Positions 47,072 through 56,722 are shown, counted from the stretch's first letter. The stretch is 64,000 nucleotides of DNA from Candidimonas humi (GCF_019166065.1 NZ_JAHTBN010000007.1:62001-126000), one strand, 5' to 3'. The notes: a model not told the origin generated them from the sequence alone. Made by a program: numbers and translations.

Positions 47072-48496
47072 TCAACGCTGCATCAGTTCCGACAGGCGCG
47101 CGCCCAGTTCCTCCGCCTGGCCTTGCGACGCGATGTTGGTGAAACCCAGCATGAGGCCGCCATGGCCGGCCGGCTCTGCGCACCAACTGGCGATGGTATG
47201 GCTGTACATGCCGTGCTCGAGCATGCGGGCGACCAGCGTCTTTTCGGCGCGGCGGCTGTCCAGGCGCAGCACCAGATGCATGCCTCCGGGCTGCGCATCG
47301 ATGCGCGCACGCGGGCCCAGGGCCTTCGAAAGCCCTGCGGCGGTTGCGCTGCGGCGCTCGCCGTACAGCTTGCGCATGCGCTGGATGTGCCGCACGAAGT
47401 GCCCTTCTTCCATGAATGCCGCGACCATCGCCTGGGTGGCTTGCGGCACGCCGATGGCCAGCGCCTGCCGGGCCCGCATGAAGTCTTCGATTCGCGCCTC
47501 GGGCACCACCAGATAGGCCAGCCGGATGCCGGGAAACAGCACTTTGCTGAAGGTTCCCGCATAAAGCACGCGGCCGTGGCGGTCCAGGCTCGCCAGCGCC
47601 GGCAAGGGCCGGCCCCGATAGCGGTATTCGCCGTCGTAATCGTCTTCGACGATCCAGGCCTTGCGCCGCGCAGCCCAGTCCAGCAAGGCCAGGCGGCGCG
47701 GCAAAGACAAGGACACGCACAGCGGGCTCTGGTGGGCCGGGGTGACCACCGCGGCGCGCGCGGACATGGCGAGATCCATGCCTCGCTCCACCACCAGGCC
47801 TTCGGCATCGACCGGCACTGGCACCGGCAGCAATTGCAGGTCTTTCAATACCGACCGGGTCGCCGGATAGCCGGGATCCTCGACCCAGACCTGGTCGCCG
47901 CCCCGCAACAACGCGCGCACGATCCATTGCAGCGTATCGTGATAGCCGGCAGTGACGAACACCTGCGCCGGATCGCAATCCACGCCGCGCGCCATCCGCA
48001 AATAGGCGGCGATGGCGCTGCGCAGCGCAGGCAGCCCCGCCGGATCGGGGAACGACATGTCGCGCGCCTGCATGCCTCGCGCCAGGCGGGCGCCCAGCCG
48101 CGCCCAGATCTTGCGCGGAAAAGCGTCGAGCGCCGGCAGCCCCATCTGGAAGGGGCGCGTATGCGCCGAATCGAAAACGCCGTTGCCCGCCACCGCCGAG
48201 GCGTGGCGCTGCGTGTCGTAGCGGACGGACTCGGGACGCAGGCCCGGGCTGACGACGGTACCCGCCTGGCCACGGCCCTGGATGTAACCCTCGGCCTCGA
48301 GCAATGCGTAGGCCGTTTCCACCGTGCCCCGGGCCACGCCCAGCTCTTTGGCCAATGCCCGGCTCGAAGGGATGCGGCCGCCCGGCCGCAGCGCCCCGTC
48401 GGCGATGGCGCCGCGCAAGCGGGCATACAACTGCCGGTACAAGGGCTCGGCAGCGGCGGCGTCGACTGCCAGCAGTTCATCGATGGAAGAATTCAT
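47072..48496 (-). CDS. MocR/PdxR-type GntR regulator with aminotransferase domain
   Basis: 474 residues. The N-terminal GntR winged helix (about 15-80) contains YRQLYARLRGAIADGALRPG and IPSSRALAKELGVARGTVET. It is joined to a fold-type I aminotransferase-like domain with DPGYPATRS, EDDYDGEYR (Asp residues for PLP N1) and Lys318 in GTFSKVLFPG as the Schiff-base lysine. The latter is retained, so PLP sensing is possible. It is divergent from the GNAT gene. No PLP synthesis genes are in view. Confidence 0.92.
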   Translation of the reverse strand: MNSSIDELLAVDAAAAEPLYRQLYARLRGAIADGALRPGGRIPSSRALAKELGVARGTVETAYALLEAEGYIQGRGQAGTVVSPGLRPESVRYDTQRHASAVAGNGVFDSAHTRPFQMGLPALDAFPRKIWARLGARLARGMQARDMSFPDPAGLPALRSAIAAYLRMARGVDCDPAQVFVTAGYHDTLQWIVRALLRGGDQVWVEDPGYPATRSVLKDLQLLPVPVPVDAEGLVVERGMDLAMSARAAVVTPAHQSPLCVSLSLPRRLALLDWAARRKAWIVEDDYDGEYRYRGRPLPALASLDRHGRVLYAGTFSKVLFPGIRLAYLVVPEARIEDFMRARQALAIGVPQATQAMVAAFMEEGHFVRHIQRMRKLYGERRSATAAGLSKALGPRARIDAQPGGMHLVLRLDSRRAEKTLVARMLEHGMYSHTIASWCAEPAGHGGLMLGFTNIASQGQAEELGARLSELMQR

Positions 48497-48723
48497 GGCC
48501 CAGCCAAAATGGCAATTCTTGGATCTTTGAATTATGACATCGCGCCCCTAGCATAGGGCAAGAAACTGGTGCGCAGCGCCCAGGCTTTACGCGCGGATTA
48601 CTCTACTTCCGTGCGGCATGCCCGCAACGCCGAAGACGGGCCGGACCCAGCTCGCGACGCCTTACGGGGCCAAGCCAGCGCCGCGCTCCCACAGCCGAAA
48701 ACCGAACCCGAGCGACCTTGCCC

Positions 48724-49203
48724 ATGAACGAAACCTCCATGACCGGCGATCAAGCCGAAGCTCCCGTCCTGCGCCACGCGGAAACGGACCGGGAGCTGTA
48801 CGCCTGTTTTCCCGTGATGCGCGAGCTCAGGCCGCAGCTCGAGGACGAACAAGACCTGATCCGGCGCGTACGGCGCATGCAAGGCCAGGACTACCGCCTG
48901 CTCGCCGCATGGCAAGCTGGCCGGGTGCTGGCGCTGGCCGGCTACAGGCTGCAGGAAAACCTGGTCTATGGCCGCTACCTGTACGTCGACGATCTCGTGG
49001 TGACGCAAGACGGCCGCGGCAAGCGCCTGGGCGCGCGCCTGTTGCGGCACCTGCGGACGAGCGCCCGCGAGGCGGGCTGCAAAGAACTGGTGCTGGATAC
49101 CGCCTTGTCCAACGCACTGGCCCAACGCTTTTATTTCCGCCAGGGGCTGCTTACGCGGGCGATCCGGTTCAGTGTCCCGGCCGCACAAGACGGCGGAAAT
49201 TAG
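48724..49203 (+). CDS. GNAT-family N-acetyltransferase
   Basis: 159 residues from the ATG at 48724. The acetyl-CoA motif is LVVTQDGRGKRLGARLLRHL (Q/RxxGxG/A pattern) preceded by YLYVDDLVV; the later QRFYFRQGL helix is typical. It acetylates an unknown amine in the cytoplasm. It is divergent from the MocR gene, a pairing that often means control by it. Confidence 0.88.
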   Translation: MNETSMTGDQAEAPVLRHAETDRELYACFPVMRELRPQLEDEQDLIRRVRRMQGQDYRLLAAWQAGRVLALAGYRLQENLVYGRYLYVDDLVVTQDGRGKRLGARLLRHLRTSAREAGCKELVLDTALSNALAQRFYFRQGLLTRAIRFSVPAAQDGGN

Positions 49204-49292
49204 CGGCGCACCAGCCTAGCGGCGCTGTGCATCGCAAGCCGGCTACGTGGTGAAAAGCGAGCAACGGCGGCCGGATTGCCCCTGTCCGACAG

Positions 49293-49889
49293 TCAATCTT
49301 CCCGGCTGCCGGCCACCACGATCAAGACCTCGGTGTTCGCCTCGATCCCTCGCAGGCGGTGCTTGGCCAGGCCCGGGAACTGCGCATAATCGCCCTGCCT
49401 GAGCACCACCGACTGGGACGCCAGTTCGATTTCCAGCGCCCCGGACAGGACAAAGAAAATTTCCTCGCCGGCATGGAAGGCATGCTCGCGCACCAGGGAT
49501 TCGCCCGACAAGCGCAGCAGGAACGCGGTCGGGCTTTCGGTGCCGTCGGCACGGCTCAGCGAGGCAAATTGATATTTCCCCTGGCTGGCCTCGCGCAACT
49601 GGCGGTCGGCGCTGCGCACGACATGCAGAATATCGTCGCCCATGTGCTCGCCTAGCAGCGCGGCCACCGAGGTATGCAGAGCCTGGGCCACGCGCATCAA
49701 TGCGGAAACAGAAACCGTCTTTTCCCCGCGCTCGAAACGCGACAAATGCCCTTTGCTGAGCTGGGCCTGTTCGGCCAATTGTTCGAGCGTCATGCGGCGG
49801 CGGGTCCGCAAGGCCCGCACCAGCTTGCCCAATACCGGCGAATCCTGTTCGGGCGCCGCGGCCGTGTTCTTGTTTTTCCTGCCCTGCAC
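49293..49889 (-). CDS. XRE-family regulator with C-terminal cupin sensor
   Basis: 198 residues from a GTG start. The HTH_3 domain (residues about 20-80) reads RALRTRRRMTLEQLAEQAQL and SKGHLSRFERGEKTVSVSAL. The C-terminal cupin_2 domain has HAFHAGEEIFFVLSGALEIE and GDYAQFPGLAKHRLRGIEA. These regulators control amino-acid or organic-acid catabolic and transport genes. It is divergent from the MFS transporter at 50130, with a palindrome between them (50092-50106). Confidence 0.9.
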   Translation of the reverse strand: MQGRKNKNTAAAPEQDSPVLGKLVRALRTRRRMTLEQLAEQAQLSKGHLSRFERGEKTVSVSALMRVAQALHTSVAALLGEHMGDDILHVVRSADRQLREASQGKYQFASLSRADGTESPTAFLLRLSGESLVREHAFHAGEEIFFVLSGALEIELASQSVVLRQGDYAQFPGLAKHRLRGIEANTEVLIVVAGSRED

Positions 49890-50091
49890 AACTGCCTCGC
49901 TTCATGTGTCCGGCCCCAGGCCGCCTGTCATGCCTGCGCCGGGGCGCGGCATGGCGCATGCGCAAGCACATCGGCCAATCGCCTATGGGGCAACCTTCGG
50001 CAAATTTGCCGGATCAGCATAAACCCCTATGGAATCATGGGAAATCCTGCTTGCTTTCGGCCATTTTAAGTGAATATACTTTCGTCCTATG

Positions 50092-50106
50092 GACAACTTT
50101 GTTGTC
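50092..50106. promoter_or_regulatory. Palindrome upstream of the MFS gene, probable XRE-cupin site
   Basis: GACAAC-TTT-GTTGTC is a perfect 6-3-6 inverted repeat ending 23 bp before the transporter start codon. CTTATAAG immediately downstream is a second small palindrome. Position and symmetry point to the divergent XRE-cupin regulator. Confidence 0.5.
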
Positions 50107-50129
50107 TTATAAGCAACGAGGAGACATCC

Positions 50130-51440
50130 ATGAGCATCGCGGCAGACAAGACGGAAGAGATATTCCCCGCCGGCAATACGCGGCCCACATCCCTGAAACG
50201 GGTCGCGCTGGCCACCATGGCCGGAACGGCGATCGAAGGCTTCGATTTCCTCGCATACGGCACCGCCGCGGCGCTGGTCTTCAACAAGCTGTTCTTCCCC
50301 ACGTTCGATCCCATCAGCGGCACGCTGGCCGCATTCGGGGCCTTTGCCTCGGGCCTGTTCGCCAGGCCGATAGGCGGCATTATCTTCGGCCACTACGGCG
50401 ACCGCCTGGGCCGCAAATCCATGCTCATCGCCAGCCTGGCCCTGATGGGCGTCTGCACCGCGCTCATCGGGCTGCTGCCCACTTATGAATCCATCGGCAT
50501 CTGGGCGGCGGTACTGCTGGTCTTGCTGCGCATCGCACAAGGCATTTCTTTCGGCGGCGAATTGGGTGGCGCAATGCTGATGGCGGTCGAGCATGCGCCG
50601 GTGGACAAGAAGTCGTTCTTCGGCAGCCTGCCGCAGGCCGGCGCCCCTATAGGCATACTGTTGTCCTCGGGCGCCTTCGCCCTGATGAACCTGTTGCCCA
50701 ACGCCAGTTTCATGAGCTGGGGATGGCGCGTGCCGTTCCTGGCCAGCGCCCTACTGGTGGCCCTGGGGATATTCATTCGCATGAAGGTGGAAGAAACGCC
50801 CGACTTCGCCGCCGTCAAGCAACAGAAGAGAACCTCGACGCTGCCGGTGCGCGACGTCGTCCTGCGGCATTGGCGGCCCCTGTTGCTCACGGTGGGCGGC
50901 AAGCTGGCGGAAGTCACGCTCATCTATACGATTCTGGTATTTTCGATTTCGTACGCGATGTCCAAGCTCGGCTTTTCCCGGGGCGTTGCGCTCAACGCGG
51001 TAGTGATCGGGTCGGTGTTCCAGATACTGACGATTCCTTTCTTCGGCTGGGTCGGAGACAAAGTGGGCGCGCGCAGGCTGTACATATTCGGCACGCTGCT
51101 GCTGGCCGTCATGGCCGTCCCGCTGTTCCATGCGCTGGGCGGCGGATCGCCGGGCAGCTACACGCTGGCGACGATCATCGCGCTGGCGCTGAACTATGCG
51201 ATCATTTTCGGGCCGCAGTCCACGCTGTACAGCGCCCAGTTCCCCGCAGAGCTGCGTTATTCGGGCATGTCGATCGGCATACAGGTCGCGGCGGCGCTGG
51301 GCGGCGGCCTTGCGCCCATCATTGCGACCCTGCTGGTGTCGCACATGGGGGGCATCGAATCGGTCGGCATCTACCTGGCCGCGCTGGGCCTGGTCGGGGC
51401 ACTGAGCGCATATCTCATGAAACCCACCGCCACGCGCTGA
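50130..51440 (+). CDS. MFS transporter, metabolite:H+ symporter (MHS) family
   Basis: 436 residues from the ATG at 50130 (GAGGAGA upstream). VALATMAGTAIEGFDFLAYG is the MHS-type first helix, GHYGDRLGRKSMLIASLALM the loop 2-3 signature, and ISFGGELGGAMLMAVEHAP helix 5. About twelve transmembrane helices. Family members import dicarboxylates, shikimate, proline or aromatic acids in symport with protons. It leads an operon with the glutathione S-transferase gene. Confidence 0.92.
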   Translation: MSIAADKTEEIFPAGNTRPTSLKRVALATMAGTAIEGFDFLAYGTAAALVFNKLFFPTFDPISGTLAAFGAFASGLFARPIGGIIFGHYGDRLGRKSMLIASLALMGVCTALIGLLPTYESIGIWAAVLLVLLRIAQGISFGGELGGAMLMAVEHAPVDKKSFFGSLPQAGAPIGILLSSGAFALMNLLPNASFMSWGWRVPFLASALLVALGIFIRMKVEETPDFAAVKQQKRTSTLPVRDVVLRHWRPLLLTVGGKLAEVTLIYTILVFSISYAMSKLGFSRGVALNAVVIGSVFQILTIPFFGWVGDKVGARRLYIFGTLLLAVMAVPLFHALGGGSPGSYTLATIIALALNYAIIFGPQSTLYSAQFPAELRYSGMSIGIQVAAALGGGLAPIIATLLVSHMGGIESVGIYLAALGLVGALSAYLMKPTATR

Positions 51441-51447
51441 AGCCTCC

Positions 51448-52047
51448 ATGCTCACTCTCTACGATCACCCCAGGTCCGGCAATTGCCACAAAGTGCGGCT
51501 GATGCTGTCCATGCTCGGCCTGCAATACCGCAGCGTATTCGTCGACGTAACCCAGGGGGCGGGGCGCGAACCCTGGTTCACGGCCCTCAACCCGCTGCAG
51601 CAGGTTCCCGTGCTCGTGGACGGAGAATACGTCGTGCGAGACAGCCAGGCCATACTGGCCTATCTGGGCCATCTCGGCGCCACCGGGCTGATAGGCGCGA
51701 CTGCGCGCGAAATCGGGGAAATCGGGCAGTGGCTGTCGTTCGCGGCCCACGAGATCGGCAACAGCCTGCAGCCCGCGCGGCTCTATCATCTGCTGGGCGA
51801 GGAGATCGACATCGAGGCGGCCAGCGCGAAAAGCATGCGTGTGCTGGGCATCCTGGACGATCGCTTGTCCGCCGCGCAGTGGCTGGCCTGCGAACGCCCC
51901 ACGATCGCCGATCTGGCCTGTTTTCCTTATGTGGGACTGGCCCACGAGGCACGCCTGCCGCTGCAGGACTTTCGCCACATTGCAGCCTGGATCGAACACA
52001 TCGCCGGCCTGGACGGGTACGTATCCATGGAAGGCCTGCCTCCCTGA
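51448..52047 (+). CDS. Glutathione S-transferase family protein
   Basis: 199 residues, 7 bp after the MFS stop, so cotranscribed. Thioredoxin-like N-terminus YDHPRSGNCHKVRLMLSMLG, cis-proline in QQVPVLVDGE, and DSQAILAYLG for the glutathione gamma-glutamyl contact. A helical C-terminal domain follows. Whether it conjugates, isomerises or dehalogenates is open. Confidence 0.9.
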   Translation: MLTLYDHPRSGNCHKVRLMLSMLGLQYRSVFVDVTQGAGREPWFTALNPLQQVPVLVDGEYVVRDSQAILAYLGHLGATGLIGATAREIGEIGQWLSFAAHEIGNSLQPARLYHLLGEEIDIEAASAKSMRVLGILDDRLSAAQWLACERPTIADLACFPYVGLAHEARLPLQDFRHIAAWIEHIAGLDGYVSMEGLPP

Positions 52048-52215
52048 GCCCTACGCAGCCCGCACGGACCGGCCAGCGCCGGCAGTCCGGCCGGCCCGCA
52101 ACTGCCCCCGGCGGCGCCCAGGCCATGGCCGGGCGCCGCGGCCGCGCCTCTCGATATCAAGGCCCCGCATTCCGTCCTTATCCGATTCATTATCTTCACT
52201 CAGTTGGAGCGCAAC

Positions 52216-52986
52216 ATGCAGCAAACAGCCAAACACGTCGCCACCGCCCAGACCGTACAAAAGATGAAGAGCGGGGTGGACCTGGGCCATTGGACCGACG
52301 TCGAGAAGATCGTGCTGAGCTGCAGGATGCTGGCCATGGAGTCCCATTCCGAAACGCTGGCGGGGCAGATCACCATACGCGGCGAATCGGGCACGTTCCT
52401 GACCACCCCCATGGCCATAGGCTTCGACGAGATCGAGCCGCGCCACGTCATCCGCGTGGACGAATCGCTGAACGTGATCGACGGCGCAGGCATGGCCAAC
52501 CCTGCGGTAAGGTTCCACTTCTGGGTCTATCGCCGCAGGCCGGACGTGAACTGCATCATCCATACCCATCCTCCGTACGTCTCGGCCCTCTCGATGACCG
52601 GCCGCCCCCTGAAGGTTGCGCATATGGACGCTACGCCATTCGCCGACGACTGCGCCTTTCTCGCCGAATGGCCGGGCCTGCCCATCGCCGACGATGAAGG
52701 CGACATCATCTCCACGGCGCTGGGGTCGCGGCGCAGCATCCTGCTGGCGCATCACGGCTTCCTGGCCGCGACCGCGTCCGTCGAGGAAACCGCCTATCTG
52801 TCCATGCTGATCGAACGCGCCGCGCGCAATCAGCTAGCGGCCGAGGCTACCGGCCCCATCCGGGAACTCGACCCCGCGCTGGCCAAGGAATCGCATGATT
52901 TCCTGCTGCTGCCGGGCGTCGTGAAATCCAGTTTCGCCATGTTCGCCCGGCGCGCGCTGCGGCATTATGGCGGCGAGATGCTGTAG
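52216..52986 (+). CDS. Class II aldolase/adducin-family protein
   Basis: 256 residues from the ATG at 52216, preceded by TTGGAG. The zinc-binding histidines are in NCIIHTHPPYVSALS and ILLAHHGFLA. GQITIRGESGTFLTTPMAIG is the substrate loop, degraded from the usual G.G.S. pattern of fuculose-phosphate aldolase. Members of this branch include decarboxylases and hydroxy-aromatic-acid enzymes as well as aldolases. It probably belongs with the transporter and GST genes upstream. Confidence 0.85.
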   Translation: MQQTAKHVATAQTVQKMKSGVDLGHWTDVEKIVLSCRMLAMESHSETLAGQITIRGESGTFLTTPMAIGFDEIEPRHVIRVDESLNVIDGAGMANPAVRFHFWVYRRRPDVNCIIHTHPPYVSALSMTGRPLKVAHMDATPFADDCAFLAEWPGLPIADDEGDIISTALGSRRSILLAHHGFLAATASVEETAYLSMLIERAARNQLAAEATGPIRELDPALAKESHDFLLLPGVVKSSFAMFARRALRHYGGEML

Positions 52987-53039
52987 GCCCGGACGGATCG
53001 GCGCGACTAGCGGCAGGCCAGCGGCGCAAGCCGCCGCAT

Positions 53040-53912
53040 TCAACGCGCCTTCTTCAATTCCATTTTTTCGTAGAACGAAGCCAATTGGTCGGGAGTGTAG
53101 GCGTTCTTCCGGAGATCCACGAGATATCGGCCGAATTCCTGGTTGAGCTGGTCGCCGAAGCGGCGGAAGATTTCCGACATGTAATAGTCGTGGCGGATCA
53201 ACGACAAAGCCATGGTGACGATAGGCAGGCTTTGCGTCCTGGCCGCGATGAGTTCGTGGTCCCGGTTGACGGTGATCATTTCCTTGTGATCGATGGCCAG
53301 GGTAAATAGATTGTCGGCCTTGCCCATGCGGCTACCATCGTTCTCGTGGATGTAGACCTTGCAGCGCTCGTTGAACTCGAACTCGGACTTATCCGTGCCG
53401 AAGAGCACGACCAGCAGCGACACACTCTCGCGCGACACGGCCTGCTCCAGGGCTGCGGCGTACTTGCGCAGCGTGGCATCGGCCGCCTTGATCCAGATCG
53501 AATCGCGAGCCAGTCCGATCAGCCGCTGGATTTCGGTATCGATATTCTCTTCGTCGCGCAGCATCCAGACGTATTGATTCTCGACCTTGGGCGCGAGGTT
53601 CTCGAGATTCGTTTCCAGCCTTTCGCAGATCTTGTCCGTCTGGGCGCGGACCTTGCCGAGGACATCCCTGGGATTTGCCGCGGCATAGGAAGTGGGATTC
53701 TCGGTCACAGGCAGCACCGCCCCCTTGCGGGTCAGGCCGTCCAGCGCGCTGTAGGTATTGGACCGCGGCACGCCCGACCCCCGGGCAATCTCGTAGGCGG
53801 TTTTGGGCACAGCTCCGGCCTGCAGGACTTCGACGTAGATCCTGGCTTCATATTCGGTAAAGCCCACGGCTTTCAAGTCAAAGACCAGGTTCGCCGTCGT
53901 TTCGTTGCCCAT
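53040..53912 (-). CDS. TrmB-family transcriptional regulator
   Basis: 290 residues. The TrmB winged helix (residues about 12-80) reads FDLKAVGFTEYEARIYVEVL, ARGSGVPRSNTYSALDGLTR and KGAVLPVTENPTSYAAANPR. It is followed by a coiled region (RAQTDKICERLETNLENLAP) and a C-terminal sensor domain (YVWMLRDEENIDTEIQRLIG, phospholipase-D-like). TrmB regulators are abundant in archaea and sporadic in bacteria, controlling sugar transport. It is divergent from the Bug/MmgE operon at 54318. Confidence 0.88.
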   Translation of the reverse strand: MGNETTANLVFDLKAVGFTEYEARIYVEVLQAGAVPKTAYEIARGSGVPRSNTYSALDGLTRKGAVLPVTENPTSYAAANPRDVLGKVRAQTDKICERLETNLENLAPKVENQYVWMLRDEENIDTEIQRLIGLARDSIWIKAADATLRKYAAALEQAVSRESVSLLVVLFGTDKSEFEFNERCKVYIHENDGSRMGKADNLFTLAIDHKEMITVNRDHELIAARTQSLPIVTMALSLIRHDYYMSEIFRRFGDQLNQEFGRYLVDLRKNAYTPDQLASFYEKMELKKAR

Positions 53913-54317
53913 ATGCTTGCACGCTTCCCATAAGCATGATTAGCCGGCGACATGCCGGAGACTGGATTGCCTGTTGCGGCGCTTGCGCGCCGGACGACCC
54001 GTCGCTTGCCGCCTCTCATGAGAAGACGGCCGGCCCCGGGGGCGCTTGCCCGAGCCCGCGCGCGAATTGCGCAAGAGCAATGCTAACAGACCCAGTCACC
54101 GGTCACGGCACTGAAAAACCCCGGAAATACCCAATCCAGGATACATAACCCATTGAATTACATATATTAATACATTCCTCCGTTTTAGTGGTTGCTATAA
54201 CAGCCACGTCGGTAATACACTAGCGATCACAGCGCAGGCGACATGAGCGACCTCGCCCCGCCGACGGCCCGCAGCGTCCGGGCCCTTGCCCAATATACGA
54301 GCCCGAAGGAGACAAAC
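53913..54317. other. Divergent control region between the TrmB and Bug genes
   Basis: A 405-bp gap without a supported gene. The centre (54110-54220) is AT-rich relative to its surroundings and contains the dyad at 54188-54207. The part near 54000-54070 is GC-rich and featureless to me. Confidence 0.6.
54188..54207. promoter_or_regulatory. Imperfect 20-bp dyad, possible TrmB operator
   Basis: GTGGTTGCTATAACAGCCAC is symmetric at 16 of 20 positions around a TATA centre. It overlaps a candidate -35 (TTGCTA, 54192-54197) with TAATAC (54213-54218) as -10, though the 15-bp spacing is short. Confidence 0.35.
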
Positions 54318-55295
54318 ATGACCTCGAAACTGGCCACGCTGATGCGCGGCGCCTTGCTTCTCTGCTGCCTGTCGGCCACATTGCCCGCGCATGCCCAGGC
54401 CTACCCGACAGGTCCCGTGCGCGTCATCGTGCCATTCCCTCCGGGGGCGGGCGTGGATATCGTTACCCGGCTCGTGGCAGCCAAGCTGTCGCAAGACATG
54501 GGCCAGCAGTTCGTCATCGAGAACCGGTCCGGCGCCGGCGGCAACGTCGGCGCCGGCGAAGCGGCGCGGGCGCCTCACGACGGCTACACGCTGCTGGCCG
54601 CACCGTCTTCTCTCGCCATCAGCAAGAACCTGTACAAGCACCTGCCCTTCGACATCGAAAAAGACTTCAGGGCCGTCGCGATGATGGCCTCGGTGCCTTT
54701 CGTCCTGGTGGTCAATTCCAAGGTGCCCGCGAAGTCGGTATCCGAACTGATCGCATTGGCCAGGACCCAGCCCGGCAAGCTGAGCTTCGCTTCCACCGGC
54801 AACGGCAGCTCGCCGCAACTGACCGCGGAAATGTTCAAGGCGCAGGCGCACATTCAGATGCTGCATGTACCCTATCGCGGTTCTTCGCCCGCCCTGACCG
54901 ACCTGATCTCGGGCCGCGTCAGCATGATGTTCGCCAACGCTTTATCCGCACTGCCGCAAGTCAAGGCGGGGCACCTGCGGGCCCTGGCCATCACAAGCGC
55001 CAAGCCCAATCCAAGCGCACCGGGCGTGCCGACCATGGCGCAGGCCGGACTTCCAGGCTTCGAGTCCGAGACCTGGTTCGCATTGATGGCGCCCACCGGT
55101 ACTCCCCAACCCATCATCGACCGGCTCAACAAGGAAGTGAACCGCGTCCTGCAAATGCCGGACGTACAAAAGGCACTGCGGCTGCAAGGCGCCACGGCAC
55201 GCCGGCAAACACCCGCACAGGTCGATGCCTACATCAAAAGCGAAGTTGCCAAATACGCCAAGATCATCAAAGCCGCCGACATCCATATAAACTGA
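54318..55295 (+). CDS. Bug-family solute-binding protein
   Basis: 325 residues from the ATG at 54318 (AAGGAG upstream). Signal peptide with GALLLCCLSATLPAHAQA, then YPTGPVRVIVPFPPGAGVD and SGAGGNVGAGEAARAPHDGY, the Bug pocket blocks. Followed after 2 bp by the MmgE/PrpD gene, so it should bind that enzyme's substrate, a tricarboxylate or methylcitrate-like acid (inference). Periplasmic. Confidence 0.92.
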   Translation: MTSKLATLMRGALLLCCLSATLPAHAQAYPTGPVRVIVPFPPGAGVDIVTRLVAAKLSQDMGQQFVIENRSGAGGNVGAGEAARAPHDGYTLLAAPSSLAISKNLYKHLPFDIEKDFRAVAMMASVPFVLVVNSKVPAKSVSELIALARTQPGKLSFASTGNGSSPQLTAEMFKAQAHIQMLHVPYRGSSPALTDLISGRVSMMFANALSALPQVKAGHLRALAITSAKPNPSAPGVPTMAQAGLPGFESETWFALMAPTGTPQPIIDRLNKEVNRVLQMPDVQKALRLQGATARRQTPAQVDAYIKSEVAKYAKIIKAADIHIN

Positions 55296-55297
55296 CC

Positions 55298-56665
55298 ATG
55301 GCCCAAGACTCAGCAACGACTCAACCCGCTCCCGTAACCCGGCAACTCGCCCGATACCTGGTCGAATCGAACGGCCGCGACCTGCCCGCAGACGTCATCC
55401 ACGAAGCCTCGCGCGGGCTGCTCAACTGGCTGGGCTGTGCCCTGGGCGCGGCCAGCCACGACACTGTCGCAATCGCCGTGCGCAGTTTCGCCCCATTCTT
55501 CGGCCCCGCCCAGGCCCAGGTGCTGGGGCGGCCCGAAAGAGCCGACATCCTGCATGCCGCGCTGATCAATGGCATCAGTTCGCACGTGCTGGATTACGAC
55601 GACACGCATTTCCGGGCAGTGCATCCCAGCGCACCGGTCCTGCCCGCGGTGCTGGCGCTGGCGGAATGGCGCCGGTTCAGCGGGGCGCAACTGGTGCACG
55701 CGTATGTGCTGGGCGTTGAAGCGGAAATCCGCATAGGCCTGTCGGTGTTCCCCGAACACTATGACCGGGGCTGGCATATCACCGGCACCGCCGGCGTGTT
55801 CGGCGCGGCCGCGGCGACGTCCAAGCTGCTGGGCCTGGACGAGGAAAAGACCGCTTGGGCCTTGGGCATCGCAGCCACTCAGTCGTCCGGGTTGCGGGAA
55901 ATGTTCGGCAGCATGTGCAAGAGCTTTCATCCGGGCCATGCCGCACAGAACGGACTGGGCGCTGCGCTGCTCGCCGAACAGGGATTCACCAGTTCCGACC
56001 GGGCCTTGGAAGCTCCGCGCGGGTTCGGCCATGTGCTCTCCAGCCGCTTCGACCCTGAAACCATTACGCAGGGCCTGGGAGGCAGCTACGAACTCCTGCG
56101 CAATATGTACAAGCCCTATGCCTGCGGCCTGGTGATGCATGCCGTGATCGACGCCTGCCTGCAGTTGCGGCGCGAACACTCATTGACGGCCGAACGGATT
56201 GCCACGATACAGGCCACGGTGAGCCCCTTGGTGACAGAGCTGACGGCCAAGCCCGCTCCAGGCACCGGGCTGGAAGGCAAGTTCAGCGTCTACCACGCGC
56301 TGGCCGCGGCCATCATCCACGGCGCAGCAGGCGAGGCGCAATTCAGCACAGAGGCGGTACGCGATCCGCGGGCGATCGTCTTGCGCGAGCAGGTCTCCAT
56401 CGTGGTCGAGCCGACAATGCGCAAGCTGGAAGGCAAGGTACGCATCGAACTGCGGGACGGGACGGTACTCGAACGGCATGTCGAGCATGCACTCGGCACT
56501 CTCGAGCACCCGATGAGCGACGCCGATCTGGAAGACAAGTTTCGCGCCCTGGTCCAGGACACGCTGCCGCCCGGACGCGTCGCGGAACTGATCGACGCAT
56601 GCTGGAATGTATTTCAATTGGAAGATGCGGGCGTCGTCGCACGGCTGGCCGCAAGCACGCCTTGA
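55298..56665 (+). CDS. MmgE/PrpD-family protein (2-methylcitrate dehydratase-like)
   Basis: 455 residues, starting 2 bp after the Bug stop. MmgE/PrpD signatures: RGLLNWLGCALGAASHDTVA, INGISSHVLDYDDTHFRAVH, HPSAPVLPAVLALAEWR and FGSMCKSFHPGHAAQNGL. The DYDDTH...HPS region forms the active site in 2-methylcitrate and cis-aconitate dehydratase/decarboxylase relatives. No prpB/prpC genes are here, so propionate catabolism is unlikely; an unrelated hydroxy-acid lyase is more probable. Confidence 0.9.
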   Translation: MAQDSATTQPAPVTRQLARYLVESNGRDLPADVIHEASRGLLNWLGCALGAASHDTVAIAVRSFAPFFGPAQAQVLGRPERADILHAALINGISSHVLDYDDTHFRAVHPSAPVLPAVLALAEWRRFSGAQLVHAYVLGVEAEIRIGLSVFPEHYDRGWHITGTAGVFGAAAATSKLLGLDEEKTAWALGIAATQSSGLREMFGSMCKSFHPGHAAQNGLGAALLAEQGFTSSDRALEAPRGFGHVLSSRFDPETITQGLGGSYELLRNMYKPYACGLVMHAVIDACLQLRREHSLTAERIATIQATVSPLVTELTAKPAPGTGLEGKFSVYHALAAAIIHGAAGEAQFSTEAVRDPRAIVLREQVSIVVEPTMRKLEGKVRIELRDGTVLERHVEHALGTLEHPMSDADLEDKFRALVQDTLPPGRVAELIDACWNVFQLEDAGVVARLAASTP

Positions 56666-56722
56666 AAGTCCGCAACAAGCCGCCGGGGGCACGGCGGCGG
56701 CAACCGTATTGCGCCGCTTTGG

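Noticed and set aside
55298-56665. Assignment of MmgE/PrpD as part of the methylcitrate cycle
   Set aside because: No prpB, prpC or acnD-like gene nearby; paired with a Bug receptor instead.
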